Shown here in pieces: positions 17,574-27,229 of a stretch of 64,000 bases of DNA. The notes below the pieces were generated by a model, which saw only the letters and a list, made by a program, of their open reading frames with translations, searched no databases and was not told where the DNA came from. Within the stretch, counting starts at the first letter, position 1, and each line of letters begins with the position of its first letter. This DNA comes from a virus: positions 1 to 64,000 of the IMG/VR virus record IMGVR_UViG_3300008108_007099. One strand, written 5' to 3'. Made by a program: the position numbers and the translations under genes.

Positions 17574-18077
17574 ATGGCGGATTTAAATCAGTGGCAGGCA
17601 GCCCAGAATGTAAACATAGTTGGACAAAGCGGCGCAGCAGTTGTCACTGACATTATTTCCGGCAATCCGCAAGGACTTGTTGTACGTAATATTCCTACTA
17701 GCGGTCTTACTCAGCCAGTAGCAGAAACACCTGAATCTTCAAACTATTTTGCTCCAACATCTTACAACAGTAGCGATTATGAAAGTTTTGGTGTGGCAAA
17801 AACTAGCGCGGGAAATTTATTTGGTTTTTGTGGATATAACGCAAGTGAACAATACATGTTTTTGCAAGTCCATAATTCTGATTCAATTCCTCAGAGCGGC
17901 GATAGCCCCACAGTAATATTAAGTTGTCCTCCCTGTAACAACTTCTTCTGGGATGGAGGAAAGTTTGGAATTTATTTTTCCAGCGGCTTGACGTGGACTG
18001 CCAGTACAACAGGGAATATTTATACACCACAAACAGTATATAGTGGTAGTGTTTGGGTGAACGTTTTCTACAAATAA
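17574..18077 (+). CDS. Small beta-rich phage virion protein
   Basis: 167 residues, good AGGAG site. The segment from about residue 75, NLFGFCGYNASEQYMFLQVHN...PTVILSC...GKFGIYFSSGLTW...STTG, matches in style a small jelly-roll-like domain found in many phage tail or virion proteins (a chain F-x-x-N-x-x-x-x-x-F/Y-x-Q-x-H and a late G-x-x-x-x-x-S-G-x-x-x-x-x-S). It opens the fibre gene block and is 12 bases from the next gene, so it is probably co-expressed with it. Likely a structural or capping component; the exact position in the virion is unknown. Confidence 0.55.
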   Translation: MADLNQWQAAQNVNIVGQSGAAVVTDIISGNPQGLVVRNIPTSGLTQPVAETPESSNYFAPTSYNSSDYESFGVAKTSAGNLFGFCGYNASEQYMFLQVHNSDSIPQSGDSPTVILSCPPCNNFFWDGGKFGIYFSSGLTWTASTTGNIYTPQTVYSGSVWVNVFYK

Positions 18078-18088
18078 TAGGATAGAGT

Positions 18089-20248
18089 ATGGCAGTAACC
18101 TCAATGAATTGCGGCTTTCAAATAATTCTCTCCAGTGGTTCTATCCAGTCTGGGCAGATTGGAAATGCCGCCGTAAATAGCGGAAATATCGCCTCAGGAC
18201 AAATCGGCGCAGACCATTTAGCCAGCGGTCTACTAGGGCAGCTAAGTTTATCTTCTGGGGACGTTACTAGCGGCTATTTAGGCAACGCGTCAGTTGTAAG
18301 TGGAAGTATCGGCAGTGGTCAAATTGGCGGATTCCATATTCAGAGTGGATTTATTTATCCGGGTAGTAATGTATCAATTACAGTAGATTCAAACAATAAT
18401 TACCAAATTAACGCCACCGTAAGCGGTGGTGTTGCTGTTAATCCTCTCACATTTTCTAGTGGTTTAGCTTTAAACAGCGGTAGTTTCTTTGACGGATCTC
18501 AATCCATGATAGCAGGTATCGCTTCTGGCGGTATCACTGCAAATCTGATTGGCAGCGGCGCTGTCACAACAAATGCTATTGCTAGTGGCTCGGTTACTTT
18601 AGAATCTTTAGCCAGCGGCGTACAGTCTTCATTTGTGATTGGTTCTGGAAGTGTTACAAGCGGTACATTAGCGCCAAGCGCAGTAACTAGCGGCACAATA
18701 GCCTCAGGATCAGTATCCTCACAAGATATTGCTAGCGGCTTAGTTTATGCTGGGGCAAATGTTACTGTTTTTATTGATGGACAAAACCGATACCAAGTAA
18801 GTGCAACTCCAAGTGGTTCACTTTCAGTTCTTCCTTTGAATGTAGGAAGCGGCTTAATTTTAACTAGCGGTACATTCTTTGATGGATCCTCAGTCAATGC
18901 CATAGGCATAGCCAGCGGCGGAGTTGTAAGCGGAAGCATTGGAAATGATGCCGTATTGAGCGGCAATATCGCCTCAGGCCAAATTACAACACAACACTTT
19001 GCTTCTGGTGTTCTCCAGTCCTTCTTTTTGACATCTGGTGATGTTACAAGCGGATTTATAGGAGATGGTGCAGTTGTCAGTGGAAGCGTGGCAAGCGGCG
19101 CACTTGGATACGTTCATTTAAACAGCGGATTCGTATTCCAAGCTGATTTACTAGTAACTCTAAATAGCGGCAAAACATTTGGAAGGTATGATAGTGGTGA
19201 CACTATTCCTGCATCAGGTTTGAGCCCTTTACAAGTTATAGAATTGGCGCTGAATGAACCGCTCCCACCTTTGGTTTCTGGTTATAGTGCCACTGTAATA
19301 CAATTTAATCAACAGTCTATAAGTAATGTACTAAATTTCAATTATAGCTTCCCAGTGAGCGGTGTTGCTGTTTCAAGTTGTGATTTAAGCTGGAGAAGAA
19401 ATAATTCAGGACCGTGGACAAATTTGACAAATGCCATAGCAAATCCTTTGAATTACACTCACACAACAACTAACACAGCTTTTAATGTTCAGCCATTCAA
19501 TTACAGGTATACAGTAACTGATACTGCTGCAAATTCTACTATACAGTATGTTAATATAACTCCTCAATCTTATGACCCGCCCACCATGGATCTTTCTGTT
19601 ATTGCCAACAGTTTATTTGGGCCTGAAAGTAATTTGGTTAGGGAAACAGGTAATACAAATAGCATTTTGAGTGGAACAATAACAAGGAATGAAACCTTCG
19701 TAAATCTTCAAACAATAACATTACAATACTTGCTAAGTGGCACTTGGGTTGATGGGTATGGCCCAATAAATATTTCTGGATCGGCCACATATACAACTCC
19801 CGCGCAGTCTGTAAATGATAGTGCGTTAGGTTATGCGAGTGGAACAGCTTACAGAATACATTACACTGACATTTATACTAGCGGCAATTCTTCTCCAACA
19901 AATGTGGAATTCCATAATGTAATTTGGTATGGCCCAAGTAGTATAATTCCATCAAATTCAGCACAAATTAGAGCTTTGTCTGGAGCGATATTTGATAATG
20001 GGATAAATCCATTTAACCTCAACACCGGAACAACTGATAACAACTTTGCAGTAGCGATGCCATCAGGACAAGTTTTGGCTTTGGCATTAGACATTACAGC
20101 TGCCAGCTCTGATGTAACAGCTAGCTACAGCGGCAATCCATTCAGCGTGGACAACGCCGCTGCGCTTGCTACTCCATATAACGTTTACACCATGACGAAT
20201 GCTATTCCGTACAACACGGACCACATTCAGCAAATCTATAGAAGTTGA
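18089..20248 (+). CDS. Tail-fibre protein: pentad-repeat shaft plus Ig-like C-terminus
   Basis: 719 residues. Residues about 15-350 are a repeat with five-residue period (S-G-x-I-A / S-G-Q-I-G / x-x-A-V-x), hydrophobic at every fourth position, interrupted by short strands such as YPGSNVSITVDSNNNY and a paired one near 18760. The C-terminal half from about 19141 begins KTFGRYDSGDTIPA and continues with VIQFNQQSISNVLNF and several Ig-like strands, a domain seen at the ends of fibre proteins in large myophages. Role: trimeric fibre subunit (inferred). Followed after 12 bases by a second fibre gene. Confidence 0.7.
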   Translation: MAVTSMNCGFQIILSSGSIQSGQIGNAAVNSGNIASGQIGADHLASGLLGQLSLSSGDVTSGYLGNASVVSGSIGSGQIGGFHIQSGFIYPGSNVSITVDSNNNYQINATVSGGVAVNPLTFSSGLALNSGSFFDGSQSMIAGIASGGITANLIGSGAVTTNAIASGSVTLESLASGVQSSFVIGSGSVTSGTLAPSAVTSGTIASGSVSSQDIASGLVYAGANVTVFIDGQNRYQVSATPSGSLSVLPLNVGSGLILTSGTFFDGSSVNAIGIASGGVVSGSIGNDAVLSGNIASGQITTQHFASGVLQSFFLTSGDVTSGFIGDGAVVSGSVASGALGYVHLNSGFVFQADLLVTLNSGKTFGRYDSGDTIPASGLSPLQVIELALNEPLPPLVSGYSATVIQFNQQSISNVLNFNYSFPVSGVAVSSCDLSWRRNNSGPWTNLTNAIANPLNYTHTTTNTAFNVQPFNYRYTVTDTAANSTIQYVNITPQSYDPPTMDLSVIANSLFGPESNLVRETGNTNSILSGTITRNETFVNLQTITLQYLLSGTWVDGYGPINISGSATYTTPAQSVNDSALGYASGTAYRIHYTDIYTSGNSSPTNVEFHNVIWYGPSSIIPSNSAQIRALSGAIFDNGINPFNLNTGTTDNNFAVAMPSGQVLALALDITAASSDVTASYSGNPFSVDNAAALATPYNVYTMTNAIPYNTDHIQQIYRS

Positions 20249-20260
20249 TAAGGAAGAACT

Positions 20261-23200
20261 ATGTCATTAACACCCGGTTTACAATTACCATACGGAATCC
20301 AACCAGTAAATCCTGTTCCTGTTGATGCATGGTCAGGACCTTATACTGGTGCAAGCTTAAGCGCTGCAGTAGCTGCCGCCAATGCTTCGATTCCTTCAGC
20401 CGTAAGATTTCAATCCTTGCAAGTACGCCTTATTGTAGGCGGAACATCTTACCTTTATTGGTATAAAGATGGCATAACAGATTTAGATTTAGTGCCTGTA
20501 GTTGTAGGCTTGCTTTCTGGGCAAGTAACTAGTGGATATTTGGGTGATAATTCTGTCACCAGTGGCAATATTGCTTCAGGGCAAGTCGGACAATTTCATA
20601 TTAGCAGCGGAACAATCAACTCTGGACAAATTGGTGATAATGCCGTTGTAAGTGGAAATATAGCAAGCGGAACAGTTGGAGAGTTTGAGTTAAGCAGTGG
20701 CGCTGTTCACAGAGAACAAATAGCCCTAAATGCTGTTAACAACGAACATCTTGCCGATAATGCTGTCACAAGCGGAAAAATTGCTTCTGGTCAGATAGGA
20801 CAGTTTCATTTAAGTAGCGGCGCAGTCAATAGTGGTCAAATTGGTGACAATGCAGTCCTTAGTGGAAACATTGGTTCAGGCCAAATCGGCGCTTATCATA
20901 TTGCTTCTGGTGTAATTAACAGTGAATTGATTGCTTCCGGCGCAGTTGGACCAGAAGAAATAGCCAATGATGCTGTTGTTTCTGGCAAAATAGCATCCGG
21001 CGTGGTAGGTTGGTTCAACCTTTCAAGCGGTGCTATTCTTAGCGGCACCATAGGAGACGCTGCTGTAACATCTGGGAATATCGCCTCAGGCGTTATCACC
21101 AGCGTAAACCTAAGCAGCGGATTAGTGGGTAGCGGACATATAGCTGATGGCGCTGTAAATAGTGGCAATATATCTTCGGGTCAGATCGGCCAATTCCATT
21201 TAAGCAGCGGAACAGTTAACTCTGGTCAGATCGGTGATAATGCCGTATTAAGCGGAAACATTGGTTCCGGTCAAATCGGCGCTTACCACATTGCTTCTGG
21301 TGTAATTAACAGCGAACTTATTGCCTCTGGCGCGGTTGGCCCAGAAGAAATTGCTAATGACGCAGTTGTCTCTGGTAAAATAGCATCCGGAGTAGTTGGT
21401 TGGTTTAATATTTCCAGCGGAGCAATTCTTAGTGGAAATGTTGGAAATGATGCCATCACAAGTGGAAATGTCGCGAGCGGACAAATTGGATTGGATCATC
21501 TTGCAAGCGGAGTTTATGAACTATTTACAATTTCATCTGGCGAGATTGTAAGTGGTTTAATTGGAAACTCAGCAGTCAATAGTGGAAATATAGCGTCTGG
21601 ACAAGTTGGTCAATATCATTTAAGTGTTGGTGCTGTAAACTCAGGACAAATCGCAGACAATTCAGTACTTAGCGGCAACATTGCTAGCGGACAAGTTGGT
21701 CAGTATCACCTAAGTAGCGGTGCTGTTAATTCGGGGCAACTTGCTGACAATTCAGTTGTAAGCGGCAGCATTGCTTCCGGACAAGTGCATCTATTTGCCT
21801 TGTCTAGTGGCGCTGTAATGTCCGGACAACTAGGGGATCAATCTGTAAATTCTGGAACAGTATCAAGCGGACAATTAGGCAGTGTGCATATTGCTTCTGG
21901 CAGTATTTACGGATTTAATATCGCCGCAAACACAATCACAAACGAAAATATCGTAAATGACACATTTAGCATCAACAGCACACTAATATCTCTTGGTGGT
22001 TCTTATACGTTAAGCGCATTACAGGTAGCAAGTGGTCTACTTGGTGGCCCATACAATGGCAGCAGCGGCGCTCTCATTGGAATAGCAAGCGGTGGCATCG
22101 TAGCTCAAATGATTGGCTCTGGCGCAATCGTAAGCGGAGCACTAGCCAGCGGCGCAATATATAGCGACAGCATATCAAGCGGCTCTATTACCAGCGGCAA
22201 GATATCTGACGGGGCTGTCACCAGCGGTTCAATTGCAAGCGGACAAATTGGTAATGCACATATTGCCAGCGGAGCAATTCTAAGTGGTCAAATAGGAAAT
22301 AATGCGGTTGTAAGTGGAAATATCGCTTCTGGCCAAATTAGCACATCCGATTTATCAAGTGGCGCAGTCAATAGCGGACAGCTTGGAAATGGTGCAGTAA
22401 ATAGCGGCAACATTGGCTCCGGACAAATCGGTGCAATGCACCTCGCTTCCGGTGTTATCAATAGTGAATTGATTGCTTCTGGCGCAGTAGGACCTGAAGA
22501 AATTGCGGATAACGCGATCATAAGTGGCAAGCTTACAAGCGGTGTAGTTGCTTGGTTTAATATGGCGTCTGGCGCAATCCTTAGCGGATCTGTCGGAAAT
22601 GATGCAATTACAAGTGGAAACATTGCCTCTGGACAGATTGGATTAAATCATCTTGCTTCAGGCATATTAGATTTATTCACCATTTCTTCTGGAGAAATTG
22701 TTAGTGGCCTAATAGGCGACTCTGCTGTCAATAGTGGCAACATAGCTTCTGGACAAGTCGGCCAATTCCATCTAAGTAGCGGCGCTGTTAATAGCGGACA
22801 AATTGGCGATTTTGCCATAGTTAGTGGCAATATCGCATCCGGCGTAATCACCAGTGTAAACCTTAGCAGCGGACTTGTTGGAAGCGGTCATATTGGCGAT
22901 GGAGCGGTACTAAGTGGAAGCGTTGCATCTGGCCAAATTGGTCAATTCCATTTAAGTAGTGGCGTTGTTAATTCTGGACAAATAGGCAATGATGCAGTCG
23001 TATCTGGAAGCATTGCCTCCGGTCAAGTGGGACTAGACCACTTAGCCAGCGGGCTTTATGAGCTATTCACAATTTCATCTGGTGAAATCGTAAGTGGTTT
23101 GATTGGCGATGCAGCAGTTAATTCTGGAAATATAGCTTCTGGACAGGTTGGTCAATTCCACCTAAGCAGTGGGGCTGTTAATAGTGGCCAAGTTGGCGAT

Positions 23201-26200
23201 TCAGCTATAGTATCTGGCAATATTGCCTCTGGTGTAATCAACAGCGTAAACCTTAGCAGCGGCCTTGTAGGAAGCGGTCATATTGGCGATGGAGCAGTAC
23301 TAAGTGGTAGTATTGCCTCCGGTCAAATTGGTCAATTCCATCTAAGTAGCGGTGCTGTTAATAGTGGACAACTCGGTAATGATGCGGTTGTATCTGGAAG
23401 TATCGCTTCTGGCCAAATCGGAACCTATCATATTGCTTCCGGTAGCATTACAAGTGAATTAATCGCATCTGGAACAGTCATTGCCGTTGATATTGCTGAC
23501 GATGCGGTTGTCAGCGGCAAAATCGCCAGCGGAGCAGTAGCATGGTTTAACCTTAGTAGCGGAACGGTAAACTCAGGGAATATAGGAAACGAAGCTGTAA
23601 CATCTGGCAATATTGCTTCAGGACAAGTAGGAGTAGATCATCTTGCAAGTGGTGTGCTTGCTTCAATTATAATTGAATCTGGCAAAGTAACCAGCGGAAT
23701 GCTTGGTGATGGCGCAGTAAATTCTGGAAATATAGCAAGTGGTCAAATTGGCGAGCACCATATCGCTTCTGGCGCGATAATAAGCGGCGCACTTGGAAAT
23801 GATGTAGTAATCAGCGGAAAGATTGCTAGTGGTCAAATTGGCTGGTTTAATCTTGCCAGCGGCGCTATTGTAAGCGGTGGTTTGGGTAATGAATCAGTAG
23901 TTTCAGGATCAATAGCAAGCGGAGCAATTGGTTCAACTCACATTTCTTCTGGCGGTGTTGATTTTTATAACTTAGCCCCTGATTCGGTCAGAAGCGGAAC
24001 AATTGCTAGCGGAGCAATTTCAGCTGACAATTTAGGTAGCGGCACAATTTCTAGCGGCAAGATTGCTGACGGTGCTGTACTAAGCGGAAGCATTGCATCT
24101 GGACAAATAGGAACTGATCATATATCTTCTGGCAGCATTACAAGTTTGCTACTAGCCGATGATTCTATCGTAAGCGGCAAATTAGCATCAGGTGTTGTTG
24201 CTTGGTTTAACATGTCTTCTGGCGCAATACTTAGCGGCAATGTTGGAAACGATGCAATCACAAGTGGCAACATCGCTTCTGGCCAAGTAGGATTAGATCA
24301 TTTAGCCAGTGGATTATACGAACTATTCACAATTTCTTCTGGCGAAATTGTAAGCGGACTTATCGGTGACGCAGCAGTCAATAGTGGAAATGTTGCTAGT
24401 GGGAGCATTGGCTCTGTTCACCTAGCTAGCGGCACAAGCTTGTCCATGCTTAATGTTGTGCCGCAAGCAAATAGCGGTTTCTACTATATTCCAGTATTAA
24501 GCAATAATAGTGGTGCAGTTGACGCATTTAGTGTAGTAGAATTCGGTTTAAATCCTGCAATCTCCTTGTTAACATTGCCCACATCTGGAGCAGGGTCAAA
24601 CTTTAACATCTGGGCAGGACCTGCTCAAAACAATACAATTATTGGTCAATATGATGCAGTTTCAACTAGTCCAAATGTTGAAAGATCAGTAATTATCGGG
24701 CCTACAACTGCAGGCGCTATAACGAGCGGGGCTAATTTAATTGCTATAGGTGTTGGCGCAATGCAAGCGGCAACAGAAGCAGTTGGGTCTATAGCTCTTG
24801 GCGAAAACACCTTGCAGTATGGTGGCGGATATAATGTAGCAATCGGCCATAACGCATTGTCAGATGTAAGCGGTCAACTTAATGTAGCAATAGGCACAAA
24901 CGCATTAACACAGTTAAAAGCCGGCATGAACAATGTCGCCGTTGGAAGCAGTGCTGGTTCCAGCTTGCTAAGTGGATACAGCAACATTTATCTTCTAGGA
25001 GATACTGGTGCTGTAAGTGGTGAAGCAATATTCGAGATTGCTATCGGTGGAATCGGTCTTGGTCAAAACAATACTACTATTGGCTGGAATCAAACCACCA
25101 CTAATGCGACAATTTATGGCTTGACAAATTTACCACAAGGTTTGGAAGTAGTTATGTCTGGCAACGTAAATGCCAGCATAAACGCAAGTGGTATTATCAA
25201 CGGCACCTTAGCTGACGGAATAGTTACAAGTGGCAGTATTGGCTCTGGTCAAATCGGAGCTTATCACTTAGCTTCTGGTGTAATTAATTCAGAACTAATT
25301 GCTTCCGGTGCAGTAGGACCAGAGGAGATTGGCGATAACGCAATCATAAGTGGCAAGCTAGCCTCTGGAGTTGTTGCTTGGTTCAACATGGCCTCTGGCG
25401 CTATTCTCAGTGGCTCCGTTGGAAATGAAGCAATTACATCTGGCAACATAGGATCAGGCCAGATTGGCGCATATCATTTAGCTTCTGGTGTAATCAACTC
25501 AGAACTAATTGCTTCAGGCGCAGTAGGACCAGAAGAGATTGGCGATAACGCAATAATCAGTGGCAAGTTGGCCTCTGGAGTTGTTGCTTGGTTCAACATG
25601 GCTTCTGGAGCTATTCTCAGTGGCTCCGTTGGAAACGAAGCAATTACTAGCGGAAACATAGGTAGTGGCCAAATCGGTGCTTATCACTTGGCTTCTGGTG
25701 TAATTAATAGTGAACTAATTGCATCCGGCGCAGTAGGACCTGAGGAAATTGCCGACAACGCAATTATAAGCGGCAAGCTTGCAAGCGGCGTAGTTGCTTG
25801 GTTCAATATGGCGTCTGGCGCAATCAATAGCGGCAACCTTGCAAATGAATCAGTTACAAGCGGTAACATAGCCAGCGGTAGCATAGGCGGTGTACACATA
25901 CAATCTGGCGGATTGACAGGCGAAGATATCGCTGCGGCAACTATTCAAAATAACAATTTAGTAAACAGCACAATTACTTTAAACGGAAGCATCACAGCAC
26001 TCGGCGGCTCTTACACCATTTCCACTTTAACATTCGGAAGCGGTTTGCAAGGCGGTCCATATAACGGTTCTAGCGGTGCAACCGTTGGAATAGCAAGTGG
26101 CGGTGTCACATCGGGAATGTTAGCAGACGGCTCTGTAGTATCAAATACTATTGCAAGCGGTCAGGTTGGACAATTTAACTTAAGTAGTGGCGCTGTAAAT

Positions 26201-27169
26201 TCAGGTCAAATTGGAAATAATGCAGTCGTTAGCGGCAGTATTGCATCAGGACAAATTGGTCTAGACCACTTAGCAAGTGGAGTAGCAAATCTCTTTACAA
26301 TTCAATCCGGCGAAATAGTAAGCGGATTGATTGGCGACGGTGCTGTGAACAGCGGCAATATTGCAAGTGGGCAAGTAGGCACCGATCATATAGCAAGCGG
26401 AAATATCACAAGCTTGTTGCTTGCAAACGATGTAATTGTAAGTGGCAAAATTTCTTCCGGTGCAGTCGCTTGGTTCAACTTATCTTCTGGAACTGTTAAC
26501 AGTGGAAATATTGGTAACGCGGCTGTACTTAGTGGAAATGTAGCATCCGGTCAAATTGGATACTACCACCTAGCTAGCGGAACACAGTTCACTGTAAATA
26601 ATGCGTCTAATAACAGAATTATGACCAGCATAGATGCCTCTTCGGCAGAAGCTGAGTCCAATTTGACCTTTGACGGAACAACACTAAGTGTTATTTCGAC
26701 AAGCGGTCAATCAAATATATTTACCCTCAATGGTGTATCTGGAAATCTTGTAACAGTTACAGATACCAGCACCAATGTTGGTAATAACGTCCTGACAGTT
26801 AATGCTCCGAATAGTGGACAATTTGCATTTAGCTCGTATGGTTATTTGCAAGTTAATTCGGCAGTTTTAACTGGCCAAAATGCCAATGTTACCGTGTATC
26901 AAATCCCCGATACGGTAAGCACTTCAGCATTCTTCGACTATAGCATAGTCGAAGCTGGTGGAGCACGGCGTGCTGGAACGGTAATGGTTGTTTGGGATTC
27001 GACAGCCAATACTGCAGCTTTCAATGATGTGTCCACAACGGATCTAGGAGGACCAACAACAGACCTTCAGTTTGTTGCCTCCGTGACGCCTTCGGACTAT
27101 CTAGAACTGGTTGCTAATATCGCAGGAGGATCTTGGGATATTAGACTTTCGGTGCGTTTAACACCGTAA
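20261..27169 (+). CDS. Giant tail-fibre protein with pentad-repeat shaft and YadA-head-like insert
   Basis: 2302 residues. The N-terminus (LPYGIQPVNPVPVDAWSGPY ... YWYKDG) is a capping/attachment domain known from phage fibres. The shaft at 20510-24430 and 25140-26580 is almost entirely S-G-x-I/V-x pentads. Between them (about 24640-25130) lie AIG-rich turns (SIALGENTL, NVAIGHNAL, NVAIGTNAL, NVAVGSSAG), typical of YadA-like/hep-Hag beta-roll segments. The C-terminal domain (26590-27166; FDYSIVEAGGARRAG ... VMVVWD) is shared with the next protein. No enzymatic motif. Ribosome site AAGGAAG precedes the ATG. Fibre role inferred from architecture and company. Confidence 0.75.
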   Translation: MSLTPGLQLPYGIQPVNPVPVDAWSGPYTGASLSAAVAAANASIPSAVRFQSLQVRLIVGGTSYLYWYKDGITDLDLVPVVVGLLSGQVTSGYLGDNSVTSGNIASGQVGQFHISSGTINSGQIGDNAVVSGNIASGTVGEFELSSGAVHREQIALNAVNNEHLADNAVTSGKIASGQIGQFHLSSGAVNSGQIGDNAVLSGNIGSGQIGAYHIASGVINSELIASGAVGPEEIANDAVVSGKIASGVVGWFNLSSGAILSGTIGDAAVTSGNIASGVITSVNLSSGLVGSGHIADGAVNSGNISSGQIGQFHLSSGTVNSGQIGDNAVLSGNIGSGQIGAYHIASGVINSELIASGAVGPEEIANDAVVSGKIASGVVGWFNISSGAILSGNVGNDAITSGNVASGQIGLDHLASGVYELFTISSGEIVSGLIGNSAVNSGNIASGQVGQYHLSVGAVNSGQIADNSVLSGNIASGQVGQYHLSSGAVNSGQLADNSVVSGSIASGQVHLFALSSGAVMSGQLGDQSVNSGTVSSGQLGSVHIASGSIYGFNIAANTITNENIVNDTFSINSTLISLGGSYTLSALQVASGLLGGPYNGSSGALIGIASGGIVAQMIGSGAIVSGALASGAIYSDSISSGSITSGKISDGAVTSGSIASGQIGNAHIASGAILSGQIGNNAVVSGNIASGQISTSDLSSGAVNSGQLGNGAVNSGNIGSGQIGAMHLASGVINSELIASGAVGPEEIADNAIISGKLTSGVVAWFNMASGAILSGSVGNDAITSGNIASGQIGLNHLASGILDLFTISSGEIVSGLIGDSAVNSGNIASGQVGQFHLSSGAVNSGQIGDFAIVSGNIASGVITSVNLSSGLVGSGHIGDGAVLSGSVASGQIGQFHLSSGVVNSGQIGNDAVVSGSIASGQVGLDHLASGLYELFTISSGEIVSGLIGDAAVNSGNIASGQVGQFHLSSGAVNSGQVGDSAIVSGNIASGVINSVNLSSGLVGSGHIGDGAVLSGSIASGQIGQFHLSSGAVNSGQLGNDAVVSGSIASGQIGTYHIASGSITSELIASGTVIAVDIADDAVVSGKIASGAVAWFNLSSGTVNSGNIGNEAVTSGNIASGQVGVDHLASGVLASIIIESGKVTSGMLGDGAVNSGNIASGQIGEHHIASGAIISGALGNDVVISGKIASGQIGWFNLASGAIVSGGLGNESVVSGSIASGAIGSTHISSGGVDFYNLAPDSVRSGTIASGAISADNLGSGTISSGKIADGAVLSGSIASGQIGTDHISSGSITSLLLADDSIVSGKLASGVVAWFNMSSGAILSGNVGNDAITSGNIASGQVGLDHLASGLYELFTISSGEIVSGLIGDAAVNSGNVASGSIGSVHLASGTSLSMLNVVPQANSGFYYIPVLSNNSGAVDAFSVVEFGLNPAISLLTLPTSGAGSNFNIWAGPAQNNTIIGQYDAVSTSPNVERSVIIGPTTAGAITSGANLIAIGVGAMQAATEAVGSIALGENTLQYGGGYNVAIGHNALSDVSGQLNVAIGTNALTQLKAGMNNVAVGSSAGSSLLSGYSNIYLLGDTGAVSGEAIFEIAIGGIGLGQNNTTIGWNQTTTNATIYGLTNLPQGLEVVMSGNVNASINASGIINGTLADGIVTSGSIGSGQIGAYHLASGVINSELIASGAVGPEEIGDNAIISGKLASGVVAWFNMASGAILSGSVGNEAITSGNIGSGQIGAYHLASGVINSELIASGAVGPEEIGDNAIISGKLASGVVAWFNMASGAILSGSVGNEAITSGNIGSGQIGAYHLASGVINSELIASGAVGPEEIADNAIISGKLASGVVAWFNMASGAINSGNLANESVTSGNIASGSIGGVHIQSGGLTGEDIAAATIQNNNLVNSTITLNGSITALGGSYTISTLTFGSGLQGGPYNGSSGATVGIASGGVTSGMLADGSVVSNTIASGQVGQFNLSSGAVNSGQIGNNAVVSGSIASGQIGLDHLASGVANLFTIQSGEIVSGLIGDGAVNSGNIASGQVGTDHIASGNITSLLLANDVIVSGKISSGAVAWFNLSSGTVNSGNIGNAAVLSGNVASGQIGYYHLASGTQFTVNNASNNRIMTSIDASSAEAESNLTFDGTTLSVISTSGQSNIFTLNGVSGNLVTVTDTSTNVGNNVLTVNAPNSGQFAFSSYGYLQVNSAVLTGQNANVTVYQIPDTVSTSAFFDYSIVEAGGARRAGTVMVVWDSTANTAAFNDVSTTDLGGPTTDLQFVASVTPSDYLELVANIAGGSWDIRLSVRLTP
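20510..24430 (+). repeat. Pentad-repeat shaft (S-G-x-hydrophobic-x)
   Basis: Each residue block of five has the pattern S-G-N-I-A, S-G-Q-I-G, D-N-A-V-V, x-x-H-I-S and so on. SG pairs alternate at 5 and 10 residues, giving a common 15-residue super-repeat. Codons differ between copies, so the conservation is at protein level. The pattern continues in the following three fibre genes. Confidence 0.8.
25241..25870 (+). repeat. Three tandem 210-bp repeats
   Basis: Copies begin at 25241, 25451 and 25661, each encoding 70 residues (GSGQIGAYHLASGVINSE through SGSVGNEAITSGNI). DNA is nearly identical between copies 1 and 2. The same module occurs singly near 20875, 21265 and 22425 in more divergent form, so this array is a recent expansion. 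Confidence 0.85.
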
Positions 27170-27190
27170 AAGAATTTTGGTTCATTTTAT

Positions 27191-27198
27191 CATAAATA
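27191..27198 (+). promoter_or_regulatory. Possible late-promoter-like box CATAAATA
   Basis: CATAAATA differs in one base from the T4 late box TATAAATA and lies 31 bases before the ATG at 27230, in the 60-bp gap after the preceding fibre gene. A clear ribosome site, AAGGAG, follows. The promoter role is a guess from similarity alone. Confidence 0.25.
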
Positions 27199-27229
27199 TG
27201 GTTAAGTAATATTTTTAAGGAGCATTTCG

